A stretch of DNA of 45,638 nt from Bacteroidota bacterium (lineage in GTDB: Bacteria; Bacteroidota; Bacteroidia; Bacteroidales; Paludibacteraceae). Of this stretch, positions 26,341 through 34,055 are shown one piece after another. The notes under the pieces are model-generated. The model was not told where the DNA came from. It searched no databases and saw only the letters and a program-made list of their open reading frames with translations. The first letter of the stretch is position 1, and every line of letters begins with the position of its first letter. Position numbers and translations under genes: made by a program. The stretch is taken from NCBI GenBank assembly GCA_017860345.1, contig JAFNAV010000041.1, forward strand, positions 1 to 45,638, written 5' to 3'.

Positions 26341-26952
26341 CAGCTAAGATCTGTGTATGCGCAACGCTGTCACACTTATTTTGTGTTTAGGTTTGTTGAT
26401 GTGTGTTCTATATTATTGATTTTTAGTCAAACGAGTTAATTAACAGAGAATGCGCTTAATGCACATATCCAATTTATTAATTATCAAACTAACCCAACAG
26501 TTTTTTATCCGTTTCAAATCCTTATGTTGTAACTGTACCATCTATTTCAGTGGAATAGTTGCTGTGTTCATATTGCCTTTTAAGGCTTCTTCTGCTCTCT
26601 GGATTAAACTCCTTAAATCATAGCCGTAAAGTTAATAAAGTTTTTTTACTGAACAAGGTGTGAAGATGGTTTTTTGTTTGGATTGCGAATTATTGTGTGG
26701 GGTGTATGTGGTTTGTTGTCAGGGAGATGGGATGGTGGCTTAGGGCGGTGAAGCGGTATGGATAGGGTGGATTACGGAAATGCCCGTGGCGCCGCGTGGG
26801 TGAGGGATAGTAGCGGAAAGGACGCACGCGGCGGTGTGGCCTGAGCCGCAGGCGATGGCCATGCCGCAGCGGGTGGACTTGGAGCGGATAGCCCGACCCG
26901 ACGTAGGAGGGGCACCCCCAAGAGATTGAAGGATTGAAGGATTGAGGGATTG
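26341..26952 (-). repeat. Composite structured repeat, copy B
   Basis: Read leftward: four octanucleotide units (26952-26921); the GC-rich block with CTTGGGGGTGCCCCTCC and CGGGCTATCCGCTCC; the segment with TTTCCGCTACTATCCCTCAC that copy A lacks; the promoter-like block (TTG at about 26658, TAACTTTA at about 26635); and a diverged hairpin tail ending GCGCATACACAGATCTTAGC at 26341. The linker and tail differ from A and C more than the GC-rich block does. It heads the leftward gene array ending near 19.9 kb. Confidence 0.78.
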
Positions 26953-26978
26953 GGGGAGTTGTAAAGTTGTGCGGGGGG

Positions 26979-27009
26979 TTGGGAGGAAGCTTAAATCTTT
27001 ATATCTTTG
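26979..27009 (+). promoter_or_regulatory. Promoter of the CotH gene
   Basis: TTG, a 20-base spacer and TATCTTTG match the Bacteroidota consensus. The predicted start lies about 20 bases before the ATG at 27034. The promoter abuts the outer side of composite copy B, which reads the other way. Confidence 0.65.
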
Positions 27010-27033
27010 TGCGTTGCTTAATCTTAATATCTG

Positions 27034-29076
27034 ATGAAACACCTCGCCTTGTTTTTGTTTGCTTGCTTTTGTATGTGTGGCGCTTATAGCCAAACGTTCA
27101 CAAGTAGCAACCTGCCTATTGTGGTGATTGCCACCGACGTAGATCCATCGACGAATAACCCGTATGTGATACCTGACGAGCCTAAAGTACCGGCTACGAT
27201 GACGATTATTTACCATGAGGATGGTAGCCGTAATTATTTGACTGATGCGGGTAACGGCCTATACCAGAACTACTATGGTAAGATTATGATAGAAAAGAGA
27301 GGTTCGTCGTCGCAATGGTATTTCGAGAAAAAGCCTTATGGATTTACAACTTATAGTTCTGACCTGAAAACGAAAAATTCGGTTAGCCTCTTAGGTATGC
27401 CTGAGGAGAACGATTGGGTGTTGAACTCGTTTGCCTACGATGCTACGTATATGCGCGACATGATTGCTTATGGTATAACCAACGACCTGGGTCACTGGGC
27501 TCCGCACAGCAGATATTGCGAGGTGGTTATAAACGGGGTATACAAAGGGCTTTATGCTTTGGGCGAAAAAATAAAGGTGGATAAAAACAGAGTGGATATT
27601 ACAAAAATTGAATCTACGGACAACGCATACCCCGACATTACGGGGGGATATATAATAAAGGCTGATAAAACTACGGGTGGCGACCCTGTGGCCTGGAAGT
27701 ATTATGACAACGTAAATAACGAGGCTGTTGAGTTTATCTACGATTATCCGAAACCGGCCGATATTACTTCGGCGCAGGGGAGCTATATCAAGAGTGTGTT
27801 TGATAACCTGCAAAGCCGATCGTCGTTTTCGTCGGTTACAACGGGCTATCCTAACGTGATAGACGTTCCTACTTTTATTGATTTTATGCTTATAAACGAG
27901 TTTACATCGAACTGCGATGGCTACCAGATAAGTACCTATTGGCATAAAGACCGAAAAGGGAAACTAAGAGCCGGGCCTGTTTGGGATTTTAATCTGACTT
28001 TTGGGATTGACCCTTTTGGGTGGCCAAACAGGAGTGTGACCAACCAATGGCAGTTTCAGAATGCTGATAACTGGGGTCCGAGGTTTTTCAGAAATTTGTT
28101 TGCCAACGCTATATTCAAATGCTACTTTACCAAAAGATGGAAAGAGCTGAATGCTACCGGTAAGCAGCTGAATGCAAGTTCGGTGATGGAGCGAATAAAT
28201 GCGATAGCTGCCGTTACGTCGGAGGCGGCTGCCCGCGATGCGCAACTGTGGTCGGTTTACCCCGGTCAGCAAGAGGCGATAGCCAGCCTGCAAACGTTTA
28301 TGAACCAGCGAATAGCGTGGATGAATACGCAACTCACCTCTACTGTGGACTGTAGTAATGTGTCGGTGCCTCAATTGGTAATATCGAAAATTAATTACCA
28401 CCCTACAACCACCGATCCTGATATGGAAGATAAACTGGAATTTATCGAAATTACCAACAACAGCGATAAAACGGCCGACCTGACGGGTATCTATTTTCGT
28501 GAGTTAGGGCTTACTTACCGTTTTCCGTATCAGAAATCGCTGTTGGCACACCAAAAGATATTCTTAGCCAGCGACTCGGTTTTATTTAAAGCCTATTACG
28601 GGATAGATGCTTTTGGGCAATATGCCCGAAACTTATCGAACCACTCGGAGAACTTAATGCTGGTTGATGCTTACGGGAATATAATAGATCAGGTAGAATA
28701 TTCGGACGCGGCACCCTGGCTGACTGAGGCTGACGGGAATGGGGCTTTTTTGCAACTAACCGACCTTAGTGCAGATAACAGCGTGGCTGCCAACTGGACT
28801 GCTGCCACAAGGCTAACAACGGACAACCGGGAAGTAAGCGTGGAATGGCAGGTAGTGGTTTATCCGAATCCGGCAACCGACAGGATTAGGATTGTTGCAT
28901 CGAACCAAAGGTTTGGTAGCTACGAGATTACCGACCTGACAGGCAAGAAACTGCTTGTTGGGAACCTGAATGACGACAATACCATTTATGTATCGGCATT
29001 AAACCCATCTATTTATCTGCTGAAGCTATACAATGCTCAAGGCGAAAGTGCAGTCAGGAAATGGGTTAAGAGATAG
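27034..29076 (+). CDS. Secreted CotH-family protein with lamin-tail domain and T9SS signal
   Basis: The 680-residue protein has a signal peptide (LALFLFACFCMCGAYS), then a CotH domain (about 45-400) with KIMIEKRGSSSQWYFEKKPY, LYALGEKIKVDKNRVDI and GPVWDFNLTFG. These fit the protein-kinase-like CotH fold. A lamin-tail domain follows (about 440-560; LEFIEITNNSDKTADLTGI, HQKIFLASDS). The C-terminal 75 residues (VVVYPNPATDRIRI ... LLKLYNAQGESAVRKWVKR) are a type A T9SS sorting domain. It should be exported to the cell surface. CotH kinases phosphorylate proteins in spore-formers; here the target is unknown. Confidence 0.88.
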   Translation: MKHLALFLFACFCMCGAYSQTFTSSNLPIVVIATDVDPSTNNPYVIPDEPKVPATMTIIYHEDGSRNYLTDAGNGLYQNYYGKIMIEKRGSSSQWYFEKKPYGFTTYSSDLKTKNSVSLLGMPEENDWVLNSFAYDATYMRDMIAYGITNDLGHWAPHSRYCEVVINGVYKGLYALGEKIKVDKNRVDITKIESTDNAYPDITGGYIIKADKTTGGDPVAWKYYDNVNNEAVEFIYDYPKPADITSAQGSYIKSVFDNLQSRSSFSSVTTGYPNVIDVPTFIDFMLINEFTSNCDGYQISTYWHKDRKGKLRAGPVWDFNLTFGIDPFGWPNRSVTNQWQFQNADNWGPRFFRNLFANAIFKCYFTKRWKELNATGKQLNASSVMERINAIAAVTSEAAARDAQLWSVYPGQQEAIASLQTFMNQRIAWMNTQLTSTVDCSNVSVPQLVISKINYHPTTTDPDMEDKLEFIEITNNSDKTADLTGIYFRELGLTYRFPYQKSLLAHQKIFLASDSVLFKAYYGIDAFGQYARNLSNHSENLMLVDAYGNIIDQVEYSDAAPWLTEADGNGAFLQLTDLSADNSVAANWTAATRLTTDNREVSVEWQVVVYPNPATDRIRIVASNQRFGSYEITDLTGKKLLVGNLNDDNTIYVSALNPSIYLLKLYNAQGESAVRKWVKR

Positions 29077-29094
29077 TCCGTAGCATTAAGGCAT

Positions 29095-29300
29095 ATTGAA
29101 GAAAAAGCTTTTAATGGTTTTGCCAAAGGCATTCTCAAGAGTGCCATTGATATATTTGATTTAGCCAAAGACATTCTGAACATTGCCAAAGGCTTTTTGA
29201 TAAATGCCAAGGGTTTATTGAACATTGCCAAAGGCTTATTGATAAGTGCCAAAGGCTTAATGAAAGTTGCCAATGACATTTTGAACATTGCCATTCGTTT
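29095..29300 (+). repeat. 21-bp periodic sequence encoding heptads, in frame behind CotH
   Basis: After the CotH TAG the same frame stays open to 29430 and reads seven-residue repeats (GFAKGIL, KSAIDIF, DLAKDIL, NIAKGFL, INAKGLL, NIAKGLL, ISAKGLM, KVANDIL). The DNA unit is around ATTGCCAAAGGCTTATTG. No ATG opens this frame; a TTG at 29197 could. The opposite strand also reads heptads (NKPLAMF). It could be a minisatellite or a gene remnant. Confidence 0.7.
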
Positions 29301-29407
29301 TTCGAAGAAAGACGGAGCTTTATTGAATAGACCCGACCCTACCGTGACGGCTTTCGGAAACGAATCGAAAAACGCTTCGCCGAGCCATTTGCATTTTTAC
29401 AACCTAC

Positions 29408-29520
29408 GTACGCTGGCGCGGGCCTCCTGACGTGTGACATTTATTCTATACAATTATTTTAATTTCATTTTCGCTTTTTCTTTGTTTGGCAGAGGTCTGG
29501 AGACCTGCGCCAGCGTGGGG
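29408..29520 (-). repeat. Inverted-end repeat of about 105 bp, copy 1
   Basis: Ends are TACGCTGGCGCGGGCCTCC and GGAGACCTGCGCCAGCGTGG, which are imperfect inverted repeats. The AT-rich centre (TTCTATACAATTATTTTAAT) is nearly identical to copy 2 at 31092-31200. MITE-like, with no coding capacity. Confidence 0.75.
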
Positions 29521-29529
29521 GAATTTATA

Positions 29530-30417
29530 TTACGTTGAATAGGGTAATGGTTCTCCGTTAAGAGTTCTTATTTCGTTTAATGTATGAGAATAATGCTTTT
29601 TGTTGACAAATGTTACATTTTTAAGCCCTATACATGGTGACATATCACCATCAAGTACAGTGAACCCCACACAGATTCCTTTTAACTTTTTAAGAGTTCG
29701 AATTGAGTTGATTGAATCAATTTCTCCACAATTATAAGCATTAAATATCTCTAAATTTGGAAGTTTACTAATAATTTCTATAGATTTTATTTTTTTACAT
29801 GTATCTAATTCAATTTCTTTAAGGGATTCGGACAATTGGTCAATATAATCCAGAGACTCCAGCTTTGGTAATAATCCTAAATTTAGTTTTGATATTTTCA
29901 ATCCACCAATTCCTTTAAGGGATGCAATGGAGAACGAATTAAAAACATTAAGCTCTGTAAGCGTTGTAAATCTATTGAACCCTTCAAGAGTTTTATTACT
30001 ATATTTGAAAACCGTTAGTTTTTTAAGTTTTCTAAGATCGAAAAATCCCTTTACATTATTTCTCCATTGAAACAAACATTCTTCCAGATTTGGCAATTTA
30101 GTAAAATCAATTTCTTTCTTCGTAATATCACCTAAATATAATGATTTCAGGTTTGGTAATTTGTAAATTCCAGTGAAATCATCTACTGAGGTGAATATAA
30201 TTTCAACTTTCTCTAGAAAATCAAAAGCCTCTAAAAAATAGACATCCTCAAGAGTCCTATTGTTATTCGCAGTGTAATTTATATGTATCCCTGTAATTTT
30301 ATGTTTTTTCATAAACTCCAAGGAGTCATTTATTTTATTGTAATCTAATATCAATAGTTTACCCCAGTTTGATTTTCTAACTTTAAATCCATTGATTTCC
30401 ATTATTTCATTTGCCAT
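29530..30417 (-). CDS. Leucine-rich-repeat protein, probably immunity-type
   Basis: The 295-residue protein has no signal peptide. From about residue 85 it carries irregular LRR units (LPNLKSLYLGDITKK, LPNLEECLFQW, LRKLKKLTVFKYSN, FTTLTELNVFNSFS, LPNLEIFNAYNCGE, LRTLKKLKGICVGF). Cytoplasmic LRR proteins of this type often lie beside polymorphic-toxin modules as immunity proteins. Here the gene sits between two such repeat/immunity segments and downstream of an immunity-like gene. The start at ATG 30417 is chosen; MEINGFKV six codons in is an alternative. The toxin partner is not present nearby. Confidence 0.7.
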   Translation of the reverse strand: MANEIMEINGFKVRKSNWGKLLILDYNKINDSLEFMKKHKITGIHINYTANNNRTLEDVYFLEAFDFLEKVEIIFTSVDDFTGIYKLPNLKSLYLGDITKKEIDFTKLPNLEECLFQWRNNVKGFFDLRKLKKLTVFKYSNKTLEGFNRFTTLTELNVFNSFSIASLKGIGGLKISKLNLGLLPKLESLDYIDQLSESLKEIELDTCKKIKSIEIISKLPNLEIFNAYNCGEIDSINSIRTLKKLKGICVGFTVLDGDMSPCIGLKNVTFVNKKHYSHTLNEIRTLNGEPLPYST

Positions 30418-30429
30418 AACACTTTTATT

Positions 30430-30926
30430 TTATTCTAAATTAAACGTTCTGCCTGTTTCTACAGGTATATTTCTTAAATCTGGTCTTCCTCCAACAGGGT
30501 TTCGTCTATTTAAAATATTTTCATTGCCATATTCAATTCTTTTTGCATCTAAAGAGAGAGATAAATCAAAGAAAGCTCTTTACATCGAAGTGAGATTTTA
30601 CCAAAATCACCTTCAATAAAATAAATATCGCCCTCTTTGTATAATGCATCAATATTTCCATAATCAATTTCATTATTTAAATCAATTGAAGGAGAAATCT
30701 TATTCTTATCAATCCACATTAATATATCTGTTTCACGGAACTCAATTTTACCCAAATAGTAACAATACTGTTCATTAGGTAACGGGGTAGTGTATAATGG
30801 ATTGTTTTCTAATAAAACTAATTCCATTTTAAAAACTAAATTGGTGTCTGATTCAATTATTTCTAAGACATAACTATCTTCAAGATAAATATCATTGAAA
30901 TGTTTCCATTCAAAATAATTTTCCAT
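30430..30926 (-). pseudogene. Immunity-like gene with an apparent frameshift
   Basis: The first frame runs from ATG 30926 to the TAG at 30549 (MENYFEWKHFNDIYLEDSYV ... IYFIEGDFGKISLRC). Just before that stop a second frame (starting near 30583) continues with FFDLSLSLDAKRIEYGNENI, then LNRRNPVGGRPDLRNIPVET and GRTFNLE, ending at 30430. Joining the two by one base around 30583-30595 gives one plausible protein of about 165 residues. No family was recognised with certainty; length, acidity and surroundings suggest a toxin-immunity protein. Either a real mutation or a sequence error. Confidence 0.55.
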
Positions 30927-30937
30927 ATTCAAAATTA

Positions 30938-31093
30938 TTATATATCGTATTCTATTTCTGTATGATTACTTGGATTAGTTCTTGTTGTTGGTTGAGATGT
31001 AGAAGGATCAATACGCGTTCCATGTTCATCTCGAATTTCAACATGTGGAAAATTACTCCCTGGTGTTCTATTACTTCCCTTGTTCGTATGCAT
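30938..31093 (-). pseudogene. Orphan C-terminal stub of a polymorphic toxin
   Basis: A 51-codon frame from ATG 31093 reads MHTNKGSNRTPGSNFPHVEI, then RDEHGTRIDPSTSQPTTRTN and PSNHTEIEYDI. The HVEIRDEHGxRIDP...NHT pattern resembles the end of Rhs-type or other polymorphic toxins. It lacks the body of such a domain and any RHS repeat. The frame stays open a little beyond the ATG into the 105-bp repeat. It lies 12 bases upstream of the immunity-like gene, the normal toxin-then-immunity order. Confidence 0.6.
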
Positions 31094-31200
31094 GCGCGGG
31101 TCTCCTGACCCGTGACATTTATTCTATATAATTATTTTAATTTCATTTTCGCTTTTTCTCTGCTTGGCACAGGTCTGGAGAACTGCGCCAGCGTGGGAGG
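31092..31200 (-). repeat. Inverted-end repeat of about 105 bp, copy 2
   Basis: Starts ATGCGCGGGTCTCCTGACC and ends CTGCGCCAGCGTGGGAGGC, with the AT-rich core shared with copy 1 (TTCTATATAATTATTTTAAT). It abuts the toxin stub on one side and a membrane-protein gene on the other. Confidence 0.75.
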
Positions 31201-31201
31201 C

Positions 31202-31843
31202 TCAACCGAATTTTGTAAGTGTTTTAACGATAATTCCAATAACAAACAAGCTAATTCCGATTAATGAAACTATTTGGATAATCTTTTGTGCGCTACCTAC
31301 TCCTTTTTCGTTTTCTTTATTTGCTCCAGTTTCAGTGATTTTTATTCTTTCAAAAAACATGAGTTTGAAATACTGAATTGTAGTTGGTGAAAAATCCATT
31401 GTTCTTAATGGGATTGCATTGATTATTTCACCAAACTTTTTATAATGCAATCCCATTATTTTGAATGTTGTACGATTGTTTTTATCAACAAAATACACTA
31501 CTTTATAACTACCACCACTTCCAGTTTCAGAGGTTTCAATTTTTCCAATATACTTGTCGAAATTAACAACTCTTCCAAAAGGCATTAAAATAGAATAATA
31601 CTTTAATTTATTTTTCCTGATTATTAAACATCTAATGTTTTTGAAATAATTCAACACAAAAATGAAAATTAAAAAAAATAAGAGAGATAGTAATATTTCA
31701 CCAATGCTAGCAATATTGTTTGACAAAAAATCAATCAATATTTTATATAAATAATAAGTTCCAACAGGGAATGGTAAAATTAATCCAAATACACTCCAAA
31801 AAATTGTGTCTTTTGTGAATTTACTTCTAATATAATCCTTCAT
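31202..31843 (-). CDS. Membrane protein of unknown function, possible immunity protein
   Basis: The 213-residue protein has two N-terminal helices (TIFWSVFGLILPFPVGTYYL; IGEILLSLLFFLIFIFVLNY) and one C-terminal helix (IIQIVSLIGISLFVIGIIVK). Between them lies a soluble PH-like region (IIRKNKLKYYSILMPFGRVV ... TFKIMGLHYKKFGEIINAI), which fits the bacterial PH domain seen in small membrane proteins. It overlaps the shifted frame of the upstream Sel1 gene and ends right at the 105-bp repeat. No partner is recognised. Confidence 0.6.
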   Translation of the reverse strand: MKDYIRSKFTKDTIFWSVFGLILPFPVGTYYLYKILIDFLSNNIASIGEILLSLLFFLIFIFVLNYFKNIRCLIIRKNKLKYYSILMPFGRVVNFDKYIGKIETSETGSGGSYKVVYFVDKNNRTTFKIMGLHYKKFGEIINAIPLRTMDFSPTTIQYFKLMFFERIKITETGANKENEKGVGSAQKIIQIVSLIGISLFVIGIIVKTLTKFG

Positions 31844-32442
31844 ACATTTCTATTGTTTTAGATTTTCCCCAATTACTATTATCAATCATATCACCTAAAC
31901 CTACACGTGGGTTTTTTTGATTCTTTTATTAATTTATTTCCTAATGCTATATTTTTTTCGATATATCTACCTTCCAAATAATATCTACCTAAAATTTCTT
32001 TAGCTTGATTATGTCCTTTCTCTGCAGCTTTGATTAAATATTCAATTGCCATTTTTTGTGTTTTCTTATCTAAATTGTCTAATGACCAACTCTCTAATCC
32101 TGTTGAATCATACAAATTGCTAAACTCAAACAGACAAATATATACATCTAAATAAGCACCTGTATCATTGTATTTATTTGCCATAAGAAGTGCCCAAGGA
32201 AGGAACTCATAAGAGTTTCTATCTAAATAAGATATTTGCAACTCTTCATAATAATCTCTTCTTCCAGCTTTTAGAATAGAGTCGTTCAATTCACCAATTG
32301 AATGTACGGGTTCATTCATACTTTTTGTCGTGTACAAATTAAAATTTTCCTTTTCTCTATTTTGTTTTCTCGTAATCAAAAAACTATGAACAATAAATCC
32401 AAGTATAAAAAACAATGTTGCAATAAATATTTTTGATTTCAT
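31827..32442 (-). pseudogene. Sel1-repeat membrane-anchored protein, frameshifted at an A7 tract
   Basis: The intact frame runs from ATG 32442 to TGA 31891 (183 residues): an N-terminal anchor (IFIATLFFILGFIVHSFLI), then a Sel1-type helix repeat (AIEYLIKAAEKGHNQAKEIL, GRYYLEGRYIEKNIALGNKL). After IKESKK it meets a seven-A run and reads PTCRFR then stop. One base less gives NPRVGLGDMIDNSNWGKSKT, then IEMYEGLY, ending at 31827 and overlapping the next start by 17 bases, as expected of coupled genes. Thus a slip in the homopolymer, either real, phase-variable or a sequencing error. Sel1 proteins often serve as immunity proteins beside effectors. Confidence 0.55.
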
Positions 32443-32804
32443 AAATTTAAATATTTTGACTTTGTTCTTTTATTGAAAACCAAATTCGTCATAAAACCAC
32501 CCCAGTTCGCCGTAGCTTATAAATATTCATATTCCCGATGTTTGGCATAGCGTCTCGCTATGTCAAAGCTAAAAGGGAAGCTCACCAATACATCGGTATG
32601 TGCCACCTGCTTTCCATATTTGTTTGTAAATATAATCTTTTATTCTAACAGAAAAGACACAACAACTTGTATCTTTTCTGCTTCTGAATATGCAAGGCAA
32701 AGCCTTGGTTTTAGCACGAAGTAGGCAGAGCCTACTCCGAACTCATCGCATTGTTCTGACACACTACGCTTATCAGGGGGTTATAAACGAATGGCCTTTC
32801 TCGA
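32443..32804. other. Non-coding stretch with several short perfect hairpins
   Basis: No coding sequence was recognised in 362 bases. It contains TTGGCATAGCGtctCGCTATGtCAA (32542-32566), CAAGGCaaaGCCTTG (32693-32707) and AGTAGGCagaGCCTACT (32720-32736), plus AAAAGA/TCTTTT arms around 32650-32680. These may be debris of mobile elements. Confidence 0.55.
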
Positions 32805-33098
32805 TTACATTCCTGATAGAGGAGAGCTATTATTGTTTTCAATATACCAATCAAATTCATCCTTGAAGTCGTTAAAACATTCTTTACATATCCAATGATA
32901 ACCATCTTTTGTAGAATATCCTTCATTCAAATCATTTGTACATAGAGAAAATTTTTTACCACAAAATTCGCAGTGATCGTGTTCCCAATTTTCATTATAT
33001 GGATAGTATCTACTTGACATTAAAGATACACCCTTTAAAAAATGTTCCTGTCCGTGTCTTCTCCAGTCATCAGCAGACACATTATTATTACCGTTCAT
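32805..33098 (-). CDS. Zinc-ribbon immunity-like protein
   Basis: From ATG 33098 there are 97 residues (a TTG 24 bases upstream is the alternative). The centre carries a likely zinc ribbon, HCEFCGKKFS ... GYHWICKECF, with two CxxC pairs about 25 residues apart. The N-terminal DDWRRHGQEHFLKGVSLMSS and the C-terminal FKDEFDWYI are seen in cytoplasmic immunity proteins encoded beside polymorphic toxins. No toxin gene adjoins it. Supported by surroundings, not proven. Confidence 0.62.
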   Translation of the reverse strand: MNGNNNVSADDWRRHGQEHFLKGVSLMSSRYYPYNENWEHDHCEFCGKKFSLCTNDLNEGYSTKDGYHWICKECFNDFKDEFDWYIENNNSSPLSGM

Positions 33099-33185
33099 TA
33101 GTATTTTGTTGTTAATTATCAATACGAACTTACAAATTATTTATATTTTTGGGGAATCATAGTGCCGTTAGGCATAACCCTCCGC

Positions 33186-33222
33186 ATAGATATGGAGACC
33201 TGCGCCAGCGTGGGAGGCTGGT
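33186..33222 (-). repeat. Partial copy of the 105-bp inverted-end repeat
   Basis: ATATGGAGACCTGCGCCAGC followed by GTGGGAGGCTGG matches one end of copies 1 and 2. The AT-rich core and other end are missing. A GCCTAACGGC-type sequence lies just outside. Confidence 0.6.
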
Positions 33223-33232
33223 AGACTTTATA

Positions 33233-33634
33233 CTAACCATGTACATTCTTGTTGATAATTGCAGAAGCAACAAATAATACAGCTATAACAACATTAATTA
33301 CGAGATACCATATTACTTTATTCTTAAAATTATTTTCTCTTAGTTTTTTGTATTTTTTATCTGCAGTGAGATTTGACTTAATAACAAAATATCTTAAGTA
33401 GAACAAAAAACAACAAAAAAACCAAGCAAGCATTGAGTATAAAATGTTGTTCCAAAGAATGTTTGCAAAATTTCTTGCACTAAAAACACTAATAATTCCA
33501 ACAATAGTTATTAAAGAAATACCAGTTATAGCACCTGTGTGCAACATAGCACTCCATTTCGCAGCATCTTCATCTCTACCAAGTTTTTTAAGTATAAAAT
33601 AAGTAATAATGTAAAATTCATCAAAGCATTTCAT
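33233..33634 (-). CDS. Small multi-helix membrane protein
   Basis: The 133-residue protein has about three transmembrane helices (GAITGISLITIVGIISVF; ILYSMLAWFFCCFLFYLRYF; VIWYLVINVVIAVLFVASAI). An N-terminal amphipathic part (EFYIITYFILKKLGRDEDAA) precedes them. No family was recognised. Location in the toxin/immunity zone suggests a membrane immunity protein, but nothing in the sequence proves it. Confidence 0.55.
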   Translation of the reverse strand: MKCFDEFYIITYFILKKLGRDEDAAKWSAMLHTGAITGISLITIVGIISVFSARNFANILWNNILYSMLAWFFCCFLFYLRYFVIKSNLTADKKYKKLRENNFKNKVIWYLVINVVIAVLFVASAIINKNVHG

Positions 33635-34055
33635 AATGTAATTTTTAAAAAAATAAAATATTAAATTATTTCAATATTAATCTTGTATTGAAAGATTATT
33701 CATAAGATATACTATCTGCGCCGGATATGGAAACTTGCGCGCTGCCGTCGCTGGGACTACAAATCACACCACACCGCCAACTTTTACTCATTTAAATGAA
33801 GGTAGATCCGATTGGACGGGACAAGTTGCGCAAAAACCCAACTGCTCCTTAATTTATTGGTGCCTCGGTCTGAGAAAAATTTCAAATATACAATTCTCAG
33901 CAAATCATTTTTAGTTTTTGCGCTGTTTGACGGTCTGAACTGTTGGAGTTTCGGAACTGCAAACCTATCAATCAAAAAGAACTCTGCCAGTGGATGCCAT
34001 ATTTGGTAAACCAATTAAATCGAAATACTTTATGGCCGTGTGATAGCGTACATAA
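33635..34055. other. Gap with degenerate repeat remains
   Basis: Just after the PrsW-type stop the leftward strand reads TACGCTATCACACGGCCATA, a degenerate match to the CGCTAACACCCGCCTATG opening of the attC-like repeats. At the other end (33720-33765) GGATATGGAAACTTGCGCGC faintly recalls the 105-bp repeat end. A 76-codon leftward frame lies between but shows no protein-like features. This may be a decayed cassette boundary. Confidence 0.4.

Noticed and set aside
26740..27216. A 158-codon leftward frame across composite copy B and the CotH start
   Set aside because: It lies in the GC-rich repeat, overlaps the well-supported CotH gene, and reads low-complexity Arg/Ser/Pro-rich peptide typical of translated repeats.
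33784..34014. A 76-codon leftward frame downstream of the PrsW-type gene
   Set aside because: It begins within a decayed repeat boundary and shows no signal, domain or helix pattern.
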